The notes beneath the pieces are model-generated. The model was not told the origin of the DNA, searched no databases, and saw only the letters and a list, made by a program, of their open reading frames with translations. From assembly GCF_013456555.2 (NCBI RefSeq), contig NZ_CP059154.1, forward strand, positions 1,612,001-1,676,000: a DNA stretch of 64,000 bases, written 5' to 3'. The first letter of the stretch is position 1, and every line of letters starts with the position of its first letter. The DNA comes from Natrinema zhouii. Lineage in GTDB: Archaea > Halobacteriota > Halobacteria > Halobacteriales > Natrialbaceae. Below, piece after piece: positions 47,609 through 57,195 of this stretch. Position numbers and translations under genes: made by a program.

Positions 47609-48253
47609 ATCGATCCGCCCTACGACGGAGGGGTCAAAAGAACCCGCCCCTGTACGTCACCGCGCTTACCGGTCGCGGGCCGGTACCGATCGCCGTCGCG
47701 CTCCGTCACCGATTACGGCACTCAGTCGACGGTTCAACATCTGGCGGATCCAATAGCGCCGTCTGCTCGACGGCCGACAGCATCCCTCAGAACGGGCGAA
47801 GAATTCACGTCTCGCGTTCCATCAGTCCGAGTGATAGCTACCAGCGGAGATACATGCTACTGAATCGCTCGAAGCTCTCCGTGAACGAAGCGGTCGGCGT
47901 CCCGGGCAGGTAGACTGGGGTCTCAGATCGCTTGATCGAAACACCGGTAATCGGATCTCTGCGTTCGGATGCGTCCATGTATCGGTTTCGAGCCGGGGCT
48001 ATTTACGAGTTTTCCACCGTAATTTTTGTATTCCTAATTAATGATCATTGGTGGCAAATTCACACGTGGTACTGTCGCTCACGTGTCATCGAAGATCTAC
48101 AGCGCACTCGGTGTACGCAGTGGTTCCAGAAAACTCGGAGCGAACGGCGGAACCGGAATGGCGACAGAATGAACTGCCGGTACCGCGGAACGCTCTTCTC
48201 GCGTCGACTCGCTCGTCCGCCACAGTTTTTTCCCGCAGTCGTGACGGTCACAC
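47609..48253. other. Long intergenic region without supported gene
   Basis: This 645-base region has no ORF with haloarchaeal composition. An open frame running in from 47932 is an Arg/His-rich shadow of the SDR gene's other frame. The stretch near 48010-48055 is A/T-rich (attaatgatcattg) and may be a promoter. A small RNA here cannot be excluded. Confidence 0.5.
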
Positions 48254-49300
48254 ATGGACAGCGCACTCGTTATCGGCGGCACTCGCTTCATCGGCCGCCA
48301 CCTCGTCGACGACCTGCTCGAGCACGACTACAGCGTCACCCTGTTCACCCGCGGAAACAGCGGGAACCCGTTCGCCGAGGACGAACGGGTCGACCACGTC
48401 GAGGGCGACCGGACGAACGACACGGCCCTCGAGGCAGCCGCGACGACGGTCGATCCCGACGCGGTCTTCGACTGCGTCGCCTACCACCCGAAGGACGTCC
48501 GCGCTGCGACCCGCATCTTCGCGGACTGCGAGGCCTACGTCTACGTCTCGAGCGGGGCGGCATACGGCCGCGAGGAGATCCCCAAGCGGGAGGGCGAGAC
48601 GGCACTCGAGACCTGTACGGCCGAGCAGGCGACCGACGACTCGTTCGAGACCTACGGCAATCGGAAGGCGGAGGGAGACCGCACCGTCTTCGCGGCGGCC
48701 GAGAACGGCGTCCGCGCCATGGCCGTCCGCCCGCCGATCGTCTACGGGCCCCACGACCACACCGAGCGACTCGACTGGTGGATCGACCGCGTGAACCGTT
48801 TCGACCGCGTCGTGGTGCCCGGCGACGGGACGAACCTCCGCCACCGCGTCTACGTCGAGGACGTGGCCAGCGCGCTCCGGATCGTCGCCGAACGCGGCGC
48901 GCCCGGCGAGGCCTACAACGTCGGCGATCGACGGCTCGTCACGCTCGCGGAGATGATCGAACTGGTGGCTGACTCCCTCGATCGCGTGGCGCGTAGCGCC
49001 ACGGAAAAGGTGAGCGGCAAGCGGAGCGAGCCGAGAATGGGCGACGTGGAACTCGTCCGCGCCGGCCCCCGCGAACTCGCGGCCGGCGACATCGAACTCG
49101 ACGACTACCCCCTCTACCGGACGTACCCCCACGTCCTCTCGACGGCGAAACTGGCTGCCCTCGGCTGGGAGTCGACGCCGCTCGAGGCGGCGATGGACCG
49201 CTCGGTCGCGGACCACCTCGAGAGCGACCGCGACGGGAGCGATCACGGGCCGGACCGGGACGCAGAAGAGCGCGTGCTGGGGATTCTGGACACGTTCTGA
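48254..49300 (+). CDS. NAD-dependent epimerase/dehydratase (extended SDR)
   Basis: The Rossmann NAD site is ALVIGGTRFIGRHLVDDLLE at the N-terminus, and FTRGNSGNP follows. The catalytic pair is at YGNRK (Tyr and Lys three residues apart). The 348 residues match extended SDR sugar-nucleotide epimerases or the atypical 3-beta-like branch. A C-terminal acidic tail is present. The substrate is unknown, and no glycan cluster adjoins it. Confidence 0.85.
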   Translation: MDSALVIGGTRFIGRHLVDDLLEHDYSVTLFTRGNSGNPFAEDERVDHVEGDRTNDTALEAAATTVDPDAVFDCVAYHPKDVRAATRIFADCEAYVYVSSGAAYGREEIPKREGETALETCTAEQATDDSFETYGNRKAEGDRTVFAAAENGVRAMAVRPPIVYGPHDHTERLDWWIDRVNRFDRVVVPGDGTNLRHRVYVEDVASALRIVAERGAPGEAYNVGDRRLVTLAEMIELVADSLDRVARSATEKVSGKRSEPRMGDVELVRAGPRELAAGDIELDDYPLYRTYPHVLSTAKLAALGWESTPLEAAMDRSVADHLESDRDGSDHGPDRDAEERVLGILDTF

Positions 49301-49451
49301 TCGAGTCCGTTCAGACGCGTCGGACCTCGTCTCACCGAACGTGACGAGCGATGACAGACGCTCGGGGACGGAGCAGCCGGTGACAAAACCGATTATGCGG
49401 TCCGGTGTCCGGCCCCGATGGCGAACTCGACTCGGTCCGACGAGGCCAACG

Positions 49452-50606
49452 TTACCACTCGGCGACGCTGCCGTCGTCGTGGGTCCAGACCGGGTTGTGC
49501 CAGTCGACCGGCTCCTCGGATTGCCGTTTCACGTACTCCTCGTCGATCTCGATGCCGAGTCCGGGGCCGTCCGGGATATCGACGTAGCCGTCCTCGTAGT
49601 CGAAGACGTCGGGATCGGCCAGGTAGTCGAGGACGTCGCTCGTCTCGTTGTAGTGGATGTCGAGGCTCTGCTCCTGAATGAGGGCGTTCGGCGAGAAGGC
49701 GTCGACCTGAATGCACGAGGCCAGCGCGATCGGCCCCAGCGGGCAGTGGGGCGCGACGGCGACGTCGTAGGCCTCGGCCATGCTCGCGATCTTCTTGACC
49801 TCCGTGATCCCGCCCGCGTGCGAGAGGTCCGGCTGGATCAGATCGACGACGCCCTGTTCGAACACCGACTTGAAGTCCCACCGCGAGTACATCCGCTCGC
49901 CCGTCGCGATCGGGATCGTCGTGTGCTGTGCGATTTCGGGGAGGGCGTCGTTGTGCTCGGGCAACACCGGCTCTTCGACGAACATCGGCTCGTAGGGCTC
50001 GAGCGCGGTCACGAGCCGCTTTGCCATCGGCTTCGAGACCCGGCCGTGGAAGTCGACGCCGATGTCGACCTCGTCGCCGACGGCCTCGCGAACAGCCTCG
50101 AGGCGATCCCGAGCCGCGTCGACGGCCGCGGGGGAGTCGATGCGGCGCAGTTCGGCCGTCCCGTTCATCTTCAGTGCCGTGAAGCCGTCCTCGACCTTCT
50201 CTCTGGCGGCCTCACCGACGTCGGCCGGTCGGTCGCCGCCGATCCACTGGTAGACGCGGAGACGATCGCGCGCGGCGCCGCCGAGCAGCTCGTAAACCGG
50301 CGCGTCGAAGCGCTTGCCCTTGATGTCCCACAGGGCCTGATCGATGCCCGCGATGGCGCTCATCAGGATGGGGCCGCCGCGGTAGAAGCCGCCGCGGTAG
50401 AGCCGCTGCCAGTGGTGCTCGATCCGCGCCGGATCCTCGCCGAGCAGGTATCCCTCCATCAGCTCCTCGACCGCGGCGCGGACGGTGCGCGCCCGGCCCT
50501 CGACGACCGGTTCGCCCCAGCCGACCGTCCCGTCGCTGGTCGTCACCTTGAGGAACAGCCACCGCGGCGGGACCTCGTAGAGTTCGTAGTCAGTAATCTC
50601 GCTCAT
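49452..50606 (-). CDS. dgoD: D-galactonate dehydratase (DgoD-like)
   Basis: Enolase-superfamily acid-sugar dehydratase. The pattern GEPVVEGRARTVRAAVEEL, FYRGGPILMSAIAGIDQALW and ITEVKKIASMAEAYDVAVAP matches D-galactonate dehydratase closely through the whole protein, and the C-terminus WHNPVWTHDDGSVAEW is the same type. Metal ligands are in GVDFHGR, FVEEPV and GERMYS. Length 384 fits. The close match makes the family firm, but substrate specificity could vary. It is divergent from the G1P dehydrogenase gene. Confidence 0.92.
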   Translation of the reverse strand: MSEITDYELYEVPPRWLFLKVTTSDGTVGWGEPVVEGRARTVRAAVEELMEGYLLGEDPARIEHHWQRLYRGGFYRGGPILMSAIAGIDQALWDIKGKRFDAPVYELLGGAARDRLRVYQWIGGDRPADVGEAAREKVEDGFTALKMNGTAELRRIDSPAAVDAARDRLEAVREAVGDEVDIGVDFHGRVSKPMAKRLVTALEPYEPMFVEEPVLPEHNDALPEIAQHTTIPIATGERMYSRWDFKSVFEQGVVDLIQPDLSHAGGITEVKKIASMAEAYDVAVAPHCPLGPIALASCIQVDAFSPNALIQEQSLDIHYNETSDVLDYLADPDVFDYEDGYVDIPDGPGLGIEIDEEYVKRQSEEPVDWHNPVWTHDDGSVAEW

Positions 50607-50896
50607 CGGTCCCCTCGCGAGTCACGAGATGGGGCGATCGATCGGTCCGTCTCGGGCGTTCCTCCGACGGCAATCGCGCTCCTCGACGGAGCGCACGCAG
50701 AAGTAACCATACGGATGCTGTCGGACGACGCGGTCATAAACGCGTCGCTCCGACCGGTCGGATTCCCCCCGCTCGAGCGCGGACATCGGGGAACCGACGC
50801 GAATCGGATCGGATCGAATTGGATCGGACTGCTCGCGGCACGGCCGCGAACCGCTCGAGGAAAAACCGTATGACCCCTGCGTGAGTCAGGGAACCT

Positions 50897-51958
50897 ATGT
50901 TCGAAAAGTCGACGTGGATCCGCCTGCCGCGAAACGTCGTCGTCGGCCACGGCGTTCGCAACGAGGTCCTCGGTGTGGTCAACGACCTCCACTTACAGGG
51001 ACGACCGCTGTTCGTCACGAGCCCGACGCCCCGCGAGGTCGCCGCGGACCCCATCGCGGCGGACTTCGAGGCCGCCGGGATCGAGCCCGCGATCGTCACG
51101 ATCGAGAGAGCGACCTTCGAGGCCGTCGAGCGGGTGATCGAGGTCGCCGAGGCCGAGGACGTCTCCTATCTGGTCGGCATCGGCGGCGGGAAGGCAATCG
51201 ACATCGCGAAACTGGCCAGTCACCACCTCGATATGGGCTTTCTCTCGGTGCCGACGGCGGCCAGCCACGACGGGATCGTCAGCAATCGCGGCTCCGTGCC
51301 AGACGGGGACTCCCGCCACAGTGTCGCCGCAGAGCCGCCGCTCGCGGTCGTCGCCGACACCGGCATCCTCGCCGACGCGCCGTGGGAGCTGACGACCGCC
51401 GGCTGTGCGGACATCATTTCCAACTACACCGCCGTGATGGACTGGCGGCTCGCCCAGCGGCTCAAGGACGTCGAGTACTCCGAGTACGCCGCCGCGCTCT
51501 CGGAGATGACCGCCGAAATTCTCGTCGACAACGCCGATCTCATCCGGCCAGGACTCGAGGAATCCGCCTGGGTCGTCACCAAGGCGCTCATGTCCTCGGG
51601 CGTCGCGATGAGTATCGCCGGGTCCTCGCGGCCGGCCAGCGGCGCGGAGCACCTCTTTTCGCACCAACTCGACCGACTGGCACCCGACGCGGCGTTACAC
51701 GGCCACCAGGTCGGCGTCGGCTCGATCTTGACCGCCTATCTCCACCAGGGCGGGGACGGTATCTGGCGCGACATTCGCGACGCGCTCTCGAGCATCGACG
51801 CGCCGACGACCGCCGACGACCTCGGGATCGGCGATGAGACGGTGATAGAGGCGCTGACGACCTGCCACGAGATCCGGGACCGCTACACGATCCTCGGCGA
51901 CGGGATGAACGAGCGCGCCGCTCGAGACGTGGCGACGAAAACGGGCGTCATCGACTGA
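50897..51958 (+). CDS. egsA: Glycerol-1-phosphate dehydrogenase
   Basis: The enzyme makes sn-glycerol-1-phosphate from dihydroxyacetone phosphate, setting the stereochemistry of archaeal lipids. It has the NAD(P) loop GIGGGKAIDIAK, the SVPTAASHDGIVSN segment, and zinc ligands expected in the Asp and two His of AGSS...GAEHLFSHQL and LHGHQVGVGS. Length 353 is normal. It is leaderless or nearly so, divergent from dgoD with a 290-base gap. Confidence 0.95.
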   Translation: MFEKSTWIRLPRNVVVGHGVRNEVLGVVNDLHLQGRPLFVTSPTPREVAADPIAADFEAAGIEPAIVTIERATFEAVERVIEVAEAEDVSYLVGIGGGKAIDIAKLASHHLDMGFLSVPTAASHDGIVSNRGSVPDGDSRHSVAAEPPLAVVADTGILADAPWELTTAGCADIISNYTAVMDWRLAQRLKDVEYSEYAAALSEMTAEILVDNADLIRPGLEESAWVVTKALMSSGVAMSIAGSSRPASGAEHLFSHQLDRLAPDAALHGHQVGVGSILTAYLHQGGDGIWRDIRDALSSIDAPTTADDLGIGDETVIEALTTCHEIRDRYTILGDGMNERAARDVATKTGVID

Positions 51959-52000
51959 CGCGACGACTCGATGGCGAGTGACGAACTCGTCGACCGGCGA

Positions 52001-52822
52001 TCAGCCCAGATCAGCACGTTCGAACCGCCAGATACCGAGCACGAGCGGGATGACCAGCCACGCCAGCAGGATTCCAATCATCGCTTCTCCCTCGAGATAC
52101 CACGGACTGTCCGGCGGTATCTGGCCAACTTCGGCTGGAAAGACGAGGTCGAGTGAGTTGACGAACGCCATCAGCGGACTCACGACCGATTCGACGAACC
52201 TGAGGATATCCATAGAGAGGTCCGCTCCGAGCAGATCATTGAAGATCCAGTCGAGAGCCGTGTTCACCAGTCCGAATAGGGCGAGGACGTTCGTGACGAA
52301 GAAAAAGCCGATTACGCCGCCCATCGCTCGCGATCGGGAGGCCGTCGCGGCGGAGATACCGATCGCGATCGAGACGTACGTCAGGGTGAACAGAATCGTC
52401 AATGCGAGCGTCCCGAGGAACATCTCGACATCGAACGACGTGTACCAGAGTAGTCCGAGGACGGCGCCGACGCCGAAACCGACGAGGATCGCTCCGACGA
52501 CGACGGCCGAGCGGGTGAGAAACTTCCCGAGAACGACATCGCGGCGACTGTTCGGAATCGAGAGCATGTACTTGATACTCCCGGACTCGCGTTCGCCGGC
52601 GATCCCCAGGTAGGCGGTCACGAGCGCGATGAGCGGGATGATCATCGCACCATAGTTGGTCAATCCGAGTAGGGCGCTGTAGAAGTTGGGGTCCTCGATT
52701 CCGTTCTGGCCGAAGTAGAACATCAACACCGCGATGAGCACGTAGAGGCCAGTGACGAACCAGATCATCTTGGCCCGGCGGACGTCGAGGAAGTCCTTCT
52801 TCGCGACGTCGAGCGTGCTCAT
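52001..52822 (-). CDS. ABC-2 type transporter permease
   Basis: The permease has six transmembrane segments and an ABC-2-like GERESGSIKYMLSIPNSRRDV loop (about residues 75-97), typical of exporter subunits. The start overlaps the stop of the ATPase gene (ATGA), showing translational coupling. The substrate is unknown. The 273 residues are the usual haloarchaeal length. Confidence 0.9.
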   Translation of the reverse strand: MSTLDVAKKDFLDVRRAKMIWFVTGLYVLIAVLMFYFGQNGIEDPNFYSALLGLTNYGAMIIPLIALVTAYLGIAGERESGSIKYMLSIPNSRRDVVLGKFLTRSAVVVGAILVGFGVGAVLGLLWYTSFDVEMFLGTLALTILFTLTYVSIAIGISAATASRSRAMGGVIGFFFVTNVLALFGLVNTALDWIFNDLLGADLSMDILRFVESVVSPLMAFVNSLDLVFPAEVGQIPPDSPWYLEGEAMIGILLAWLVIPLVLGIWRFERADLG

Positions 52823-53766
52823 GCCGTCACCTCCGGCGCCGGGGCCTTCTCCTCGTCCGTCCGCTCGTCGTTCGTATAGGTGTTGAACAGTTGCTCGAGC
52901 GAGGTGTCCTCGGAGATGATGTCCTCGACAGTCGTCGCCCCGGCAACCCGTTCGACGACCTCGACCTTGGCCGACGGGTCGGCGCAGGTCGCCGTGATCG
53001 TCGTCCCCTCGACGCTGACCGAGCGGACGCCCTCGAGTCCCTCGAGGGCGAGCGAATCGGGCACCGTCGCGACCTCCAGTGAGATCGGCGCGCCGAGGTT
53101 GAGGTCGCCCTGCAGGTCGTCGAGCGTGCCGGTCGCGACTAGGTTCCCCTCATTCATGATGCCGATCCGGTCACAGACGGCCTCGACCTCCCCGAGGATG
53201 TGACTCGAGAAGAAGACCGTGGTCCCCCGCTCGGCCTCCTGTTGGATAATCTCGCGCATCTCCTGCATCCCCGTGGGATCGAGCCCCGAGGAGGGTTCAT
53301 CGAGGATCAGGAGGTCGGGGTCGCCGACCAGAGCCATCCCAAAGCCCAGTCGCTGGGTCATCCCCTTCGAGTAGCCGCCGGCGGCTCGGTCGCCGTCCTC
53401 GCTGGTGAGCCCGACCCGCTCGAGGAGTTCGTCGGGATCGTCGTCGGTCCCTTTCGTGTCGATGACCCATTGGAGGTGTTCGCGCGCGGTGAGTCGATCG
53501 TAGACACTCGCGCCTTCGGGGAGGACGCCGATCCGGTGGCGGATCTCGTCGGTGTCGGTCTGTGCGTCGAGTCCGAGCACCGTCGCGGTCCCCTCGGAGG
53601 GACGCACGAAGTCCAGCAGCATGTTGATCGTGGTCGACTTCCCGGCGCCGTTCGGGCCGAGGAAGCCGAATACTTCGCCTTCTTCGACGGTCAGGTCGAG
53701 GTCGTCGACCGCGAGGACATCCTCGCCGTACCGTTTGGTCAGGGCGGTTGTTTTGATAGCGGGCAT
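52819..53766 (-). CDS. ABC transporter ATP-binding protein
   Basis: It has Walker A GPNGAGKST (about residues 38-46), a signature region YSKGMTQRLGFGMALVGDPD, Walker B LLILDEPSSGLDP and a switch His in FFSSHILGEVEAVCD. A C-terminal extension (about residues 230-315) follows and may contact the permease. It pairs with the permease gene downstream. An exporter (CcmA/DrrA-like) role is inferred; the substrate is unknown. Confidence 0.95.
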   Translation of the reverse strand: MPAIKTTALTKRYGEDVLAVDDLDLTVEEGEVFGFLGPNGAGKSTTINMLLDFVRPSEGTATVLGLDAQTDTDEIRHRIGVLPEGASVYDRLTAREHLQWVIDTKGTDDDPDELLERVGLTSEDGDRAAGGYSKGMTQRLGFGMALVGDPDLLILDEPSSGLDPTGMQEMREIIQQEAERGTTVFFSSHILGEVEAVCDRIGIMNEGNLVATGTLDDLQGDLNLGAPISLEVATVPDSLALEGLEGVRSVSVEGTTITATCADPSAKVEVVERVAGATTVEDIISEDTSLEQLFNTYTNDERTDEEKAPAPEVTA

Positions 53767-53908
53767 ACATGATCCTCCCGACTACCGAAATGTAAATCTT
53801 GCTAAGTGTGAAGGGAACTATTAACGACCGGCAGATAATAACAAACGCGGTGAACCGATCGCCACTCGACGCACCGGATCGCTGGGTTGGAGGCCGTCCC
53901 GGACCGAC

Positions 53909-55774
53909 TCAGACGTGCTCGTCGAGGAAGTCCGCGATTTCGGAGTAGGCTTCGATGCGGTTCTCGAGCTTCGAGAAGCCGTGTCCCTCGTCCTCAAATA
54001 TCAGTTTTCGGACCGGAACGCCCTGTTCGGCCGCTTTCTCAGCGATCTGTTCGGCTTCGCCGACCGGGACGCGAGGATCGTTCTCGCCGTGGAGGACGAA
54101 CAGCGGGGCCTCGATCTGCTCGACGTTGTTGATCGGAGAGATCTCCTCGAGGAACTCGCGATCATCGGCGAGCGAGCCGTACTCGGCCTCGCGGAGTTCG
54201 CGCCGCCAGTCACCGGTGTTCTCGAGGAACGTGACGAAATTCGCGATGCCGACGACGTCGACGCCGGCGGCCCAGAGGTCGGGGTACTCGGTCAGCGCGG
54301 CCAGCACCATGAAGCCGCCGTAGGAGCCGCCCTTGGCGGCGATCCGATCGGGATCGATTGCGGGATGATCCTGCAGCCACTCGACGCAGGCTCGAATATC
54401 CGCGACCGAGTCCATCCGCTTTTCGACGTCGTCGAGGGCGGCGTACTCGGCGCCGTAGCCCGACGACCCGCGGACGTTCGGCTCGAAGTAGGCGTAGCCC
54501 CGATCGAGGAAGTACTGTTTGACGCTCGAGAAGGAGGGACGACGCTGGCTCTCTGGGCCGCCGTGGATGTCGACGATGACGGGTGTCTCTCCCGCTTCGT
54601 GCTCGTCAGGCAGCGTGAGGAAACCCGGTACCTCGAGCCCAGCGCGAGACGACGTCTCGCGTGCGGACGGGCGTGGCCCGTCAACGCCGAAGCTCTCCAC
54701 GCCGACCAGATCGGAGTCGCGAAACGATTCCGGAGGGATACCTGCAGTCGGCGCGCTGGTCCATTGCTCAGTCTCACCGCTCTCGAGATCGACCACGAAG
54801 ACGTTCGTGTTGACCGCGTCGCCGGTCGTCGACAGCGCGAACCGTTCCGCGTCGGGATCGAAACTCACGCCGCCGGAGATACCGCCCGGCAGATCGGGTT
54901 CGGGGAAGGTCTCGAACGCGGTCGGCTCATCGGCGTCGAACTCCCCGACCGTCAGGTCGGTGTACCCCTCGACGTTTCGCGAGTAGACGAATCGCCCGGT
55001 CTCGTCGTCGAGCGCGATACCGCCGACGTTCCAGCCGTCCCCGTCGGCGACCGTCTCGAGATCCTTCGTCTCGAGGTCGAGGTAGGCTAAATACAGGGTG
55101 TCGGTGTCGCCCTCGTCGGTCACGAGGTAGATACCCTCGCCGTCCGGAGCCCAACTGGCGCTCCGGTAGCGCACATCGCCCTCGTGGGGCGTGAGGTGCT
55201 CGAGTTCGCGCTCGTCGGCCGCGAGATTGAGGATGTAGAGGTCCTGATCGAAGTTGGAGTAGGCCTGCGAGACGAGCAGCCGGGAATCGTCGGGGCTCCA
55301 GCCGGACAGCGAGAGCCAGCCGTCGCCCTCGTAGACGAGGGTCGCATCGTCTCCCCGCTCGTCGCGGTCCTGGACGTAAACGTCGAAGACGGACTCGTCG
55401 CGGCGGTTCGAGGTGAAGGCGAACTGATCGCCGTCGTGGCTCCAGCCGCCCCATCTGTGTTTGGCGTCGGGCATCGCCGTCAGATTCTCGATCTCGCCCG
55501 TCTCGGCGTCGAGCCGAAATAGCTGGGCGCGCTCGTTGCCGCCCTCGTCCATTCCGAAGATTAGCTCCGGTCGCTCGGGCGACCACGAGGCGAAGGTTAC
55601 TCGCTCGTCGTAAAACGTTCGCTGCTCGGGCCAGGATCGGGGTTCCTCGAGCGTCCAGATCTGCGGCGTACCTGTCGTGTTCATCAGGAAAGAGAGCCGT
55701 TCGCCGTCGGGACCGAACGACGCGCCGTAGGCGCTGCGGACGTTGAGATAGCGCTCGATATCGTAGTTTCCCAT
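53909..55774 (-). CDS. S9-family (prolyl oligopeptidase-type) serine peptidase
   Basis: An N-terminal beta-propeller with YVTN-like repeats (residues about 10-370) is followed by an alpha/beta-hydrolase catalytic domain. The nucleophile Ser lies in KGGSYGGFM (about residue 483), Asp in GENDPRVPV (about 563) and His in EDEGHGF (about 598). Length 621 fits acylaminoacyl-peptidase or dipeptidyl-aminopeptidase types. It has no signal peptide, so it acts in the cytoplasm. It is a single gene. Confidence 0.93.
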   Translation of the reverse strand: MGNYDIERYLNVRSAYGASFGPDGERLSFLMNTTGTPQIWTLEEPRSWPEQRTFYDERVTFASWSPERPELIFGMDEGGNERAQLFRLDAETGEIENLTAMPDAKHRWGGWSHDGDQFAFTSNRRDESVFDVYVQDRDERGDDATLVYEGDGWLSLSGWSPDDSRLLVSQAYSNFDQDLYILNLAADERELEHLTPHEGDVRYRSASWAPDGEGIYLVTDEGDTDTLYLAYLDLETKDLETVADGDGWNVGGIALDDETGRFVYSRNVEGYTDLTVGEFDADEPTAFETFPEPDLPGGISGGVSFDPDAERFALSTTGDAVNTNVFVVDLESGETEQWTSAPTAGIPPESFRDSDLVGVESFGVDGPRPSARETSSRAGLEVPGFLTLPDEHEAGETPVIVDIHGGPESQRRPSFSSVKQYFLDRGYAYFEPNVRGSSGYGAEYAALDDVEKRMDSVADIRACVEWLQDHPAIDPDRIAAKGGSYGGFMVLAALTEYPDLWAAGVDVVGIANFVTFLENTGDWRRELREAEYGSLADDREFLEEISPINNVEQIEAPLFVLHGENDPRVPVGEAEQIAEKAAEQGVPVRKLIFEDEGHGFSKLENRIEAYSEIADFLDEHV

Positions 55775-55994
55775 GGCAGGGGCGTACGGACTCGAGCGGG
55801 TAGACGTTTCGGTCGAACGGGCTCGCGGAGGCGGAGCATCCCGTAAGAGCCGTAAAGGCCGGCTATCCCCGTTCGCCGACGATTACGATGGCGTGTCGAC
55901 TCGAGTGACAGGTGGCTGATTGGCCGCCGTGGCGGCGGTTCGCTCGGCTGATGGCTGCGCTTAACAATACCGTCTCTCGTGGCGAACACAGTCG

Positions 55995-56696
55995 ATGCCA
56001 GACGAGACCGACTCGTCGTCGACTGGGGCCGTCCTGGTGACGACTGTGATCATCCTCGCGGCGTTCGGGCTGACCGTCGCAGCCGTCGGCCCGGAGCTGT
56101 TCGTAGGCGATGGAGACGACACGCCCGAGTCCGACGGCGAAACGGAACCGCTGGAGGAGCACGGAACCGACAGTAATGAGACGGGGACAGATGATGCCGG
56201 GAACGAGGGTGACGACCGCGCGGACGGAGAGTCGGCGACTGATCCGAGCGAGGAAAACGAAACCGAGAGCGGTGATACCGAGACTGGCGACACTGAGACT
56301 ACTGGTACCAACGAGACTGCCGATGGGAACGAAACTGAAGAAGACGATGTCACTGACGGTGACGAATCCGGAGGGAATGAAACCGAAGCGGGGAGTGACG
56401 AAACCGAAGACGAAGCGCGAGAGGCCGAGGAGGACGACGAGACGGACGAGGAGCTCAACGAGACGGGAACGGGGACTGACGAGGACCAGAGCGATGACGA
56501 GACGGCTACCGATGACAGTGATGACAGCGGGAACGACAGTGAATCGACTACCGACGCTGATGAGACCGATAACGGCACGAGCAACGATGACAGCACGGAC
56601 GAAGGCGACGATTCGGACGACACCGACGGCGGCTTCTTCGACGGGATCGGATCGTTTTTCGAGGACCTCCTCCCCAGCGGCGAGGATGACGAGTAA
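55995..56696 (+). CDS. Membrane-anchored acidic sequon-rich protein, 233 aa
   Basis: One N-terminal helix (about residues 12-32) anchors a roughly 180-residue Glu/Asp/Thr/Gly/Asn low-complexity stalk with several N-x-S/T sequons. The end (GGFFDGIGSFFEDLLPSGEDDE) is a short amphipathic helix with Phe pairs. No globular domain is visible. It is probably a cell-surface stalk or spacer. The gene's composition is very repetitive but the frame is intact. Confidence 0.65.
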   Translation: MPDETDSSSTGAVLVTTVIILAAFGLTVAAVGPELFVGDGDDTPESDGETEPLEEHGTDSNETGTDDAGNEGDDRADGESATDPSEENETESGDTETGDTETTGTNETADGNETEEDDVTDGDESGGNETEAGSDETEDEAREAEEDDETDEELNETGTGTDEDQSDDETATDDSDDSGNDSESTTDADETDNGTSNDDSTDEGDDSDDTDGGFFDGIGSFFEDLLPSGEDDE

Positions 56697-57195
56697 TCGC
56701 TTCGAGTCCAACACTCGATTCACAGAAACCAACGACGGCTATCCGTCGCTGTGTATCCCTCATTACCGGCCGAATCCGAACGAAGTCTGTGGTTGAGCCT
56801 CAAGCCCGAGGGCGATTCAGTAGCGCAAGACTGCTCGTATCGCTCGAAGCGAGATGCGATCGGCTCGATAGACCGAGTCGAGTGGCGACAGCAGTAATTG
56901 CTTCTATTGCGGGCCCACACCGTATTCATTGGGACAGGGGCCACGGTACCCGATATTTCGTTCAGGTATGACGAGAATATGGGCGAGTATTTCGGTGACG
57001 GCAGTGGAACTGTAACAGTTTTGCTTCTGATAACCCATTGTTTCATCCGGGTAAACTTGGCCGTATATCTGGCTTCAAATAATCCAATTCACCTTGTATA
57101 ATGGCGCCAGAAATTTCCAATCGTTCAGTCGCCTGTGTGGTGTCCATAACGAAGAACACGATTGTCGTCGGATTGGCCTGCAGTTTGAGAAAACC
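56697..57195. other. Upstream region of the K/D/H repeat-protein gene
   Basis: This 499-base region lacks a credible gene. It is more A/T-rich than most spacers and has several possible TATA-like runs (aataatccaat near 57080, and ttgtataatgg near 57092-57102), the latter too far from the ATG at 57196 to give a leaderless mRNA. An alternative start at 57094 would extend the signal by 34 residues. Confidence 0.4.

Noticed and set aside
47932..48972. 346-codon frame starting upstream of the SDR gene
   Set aside because: It is Arg/Pro-rich in the overlapping part and is the wrong frame of the SDR gene.
56898..57101. 67-codon frame upstream of the repeat protein
   Set aside because: No composition or promoter support, and its hydrophobic stretch is not followed by charged loops.
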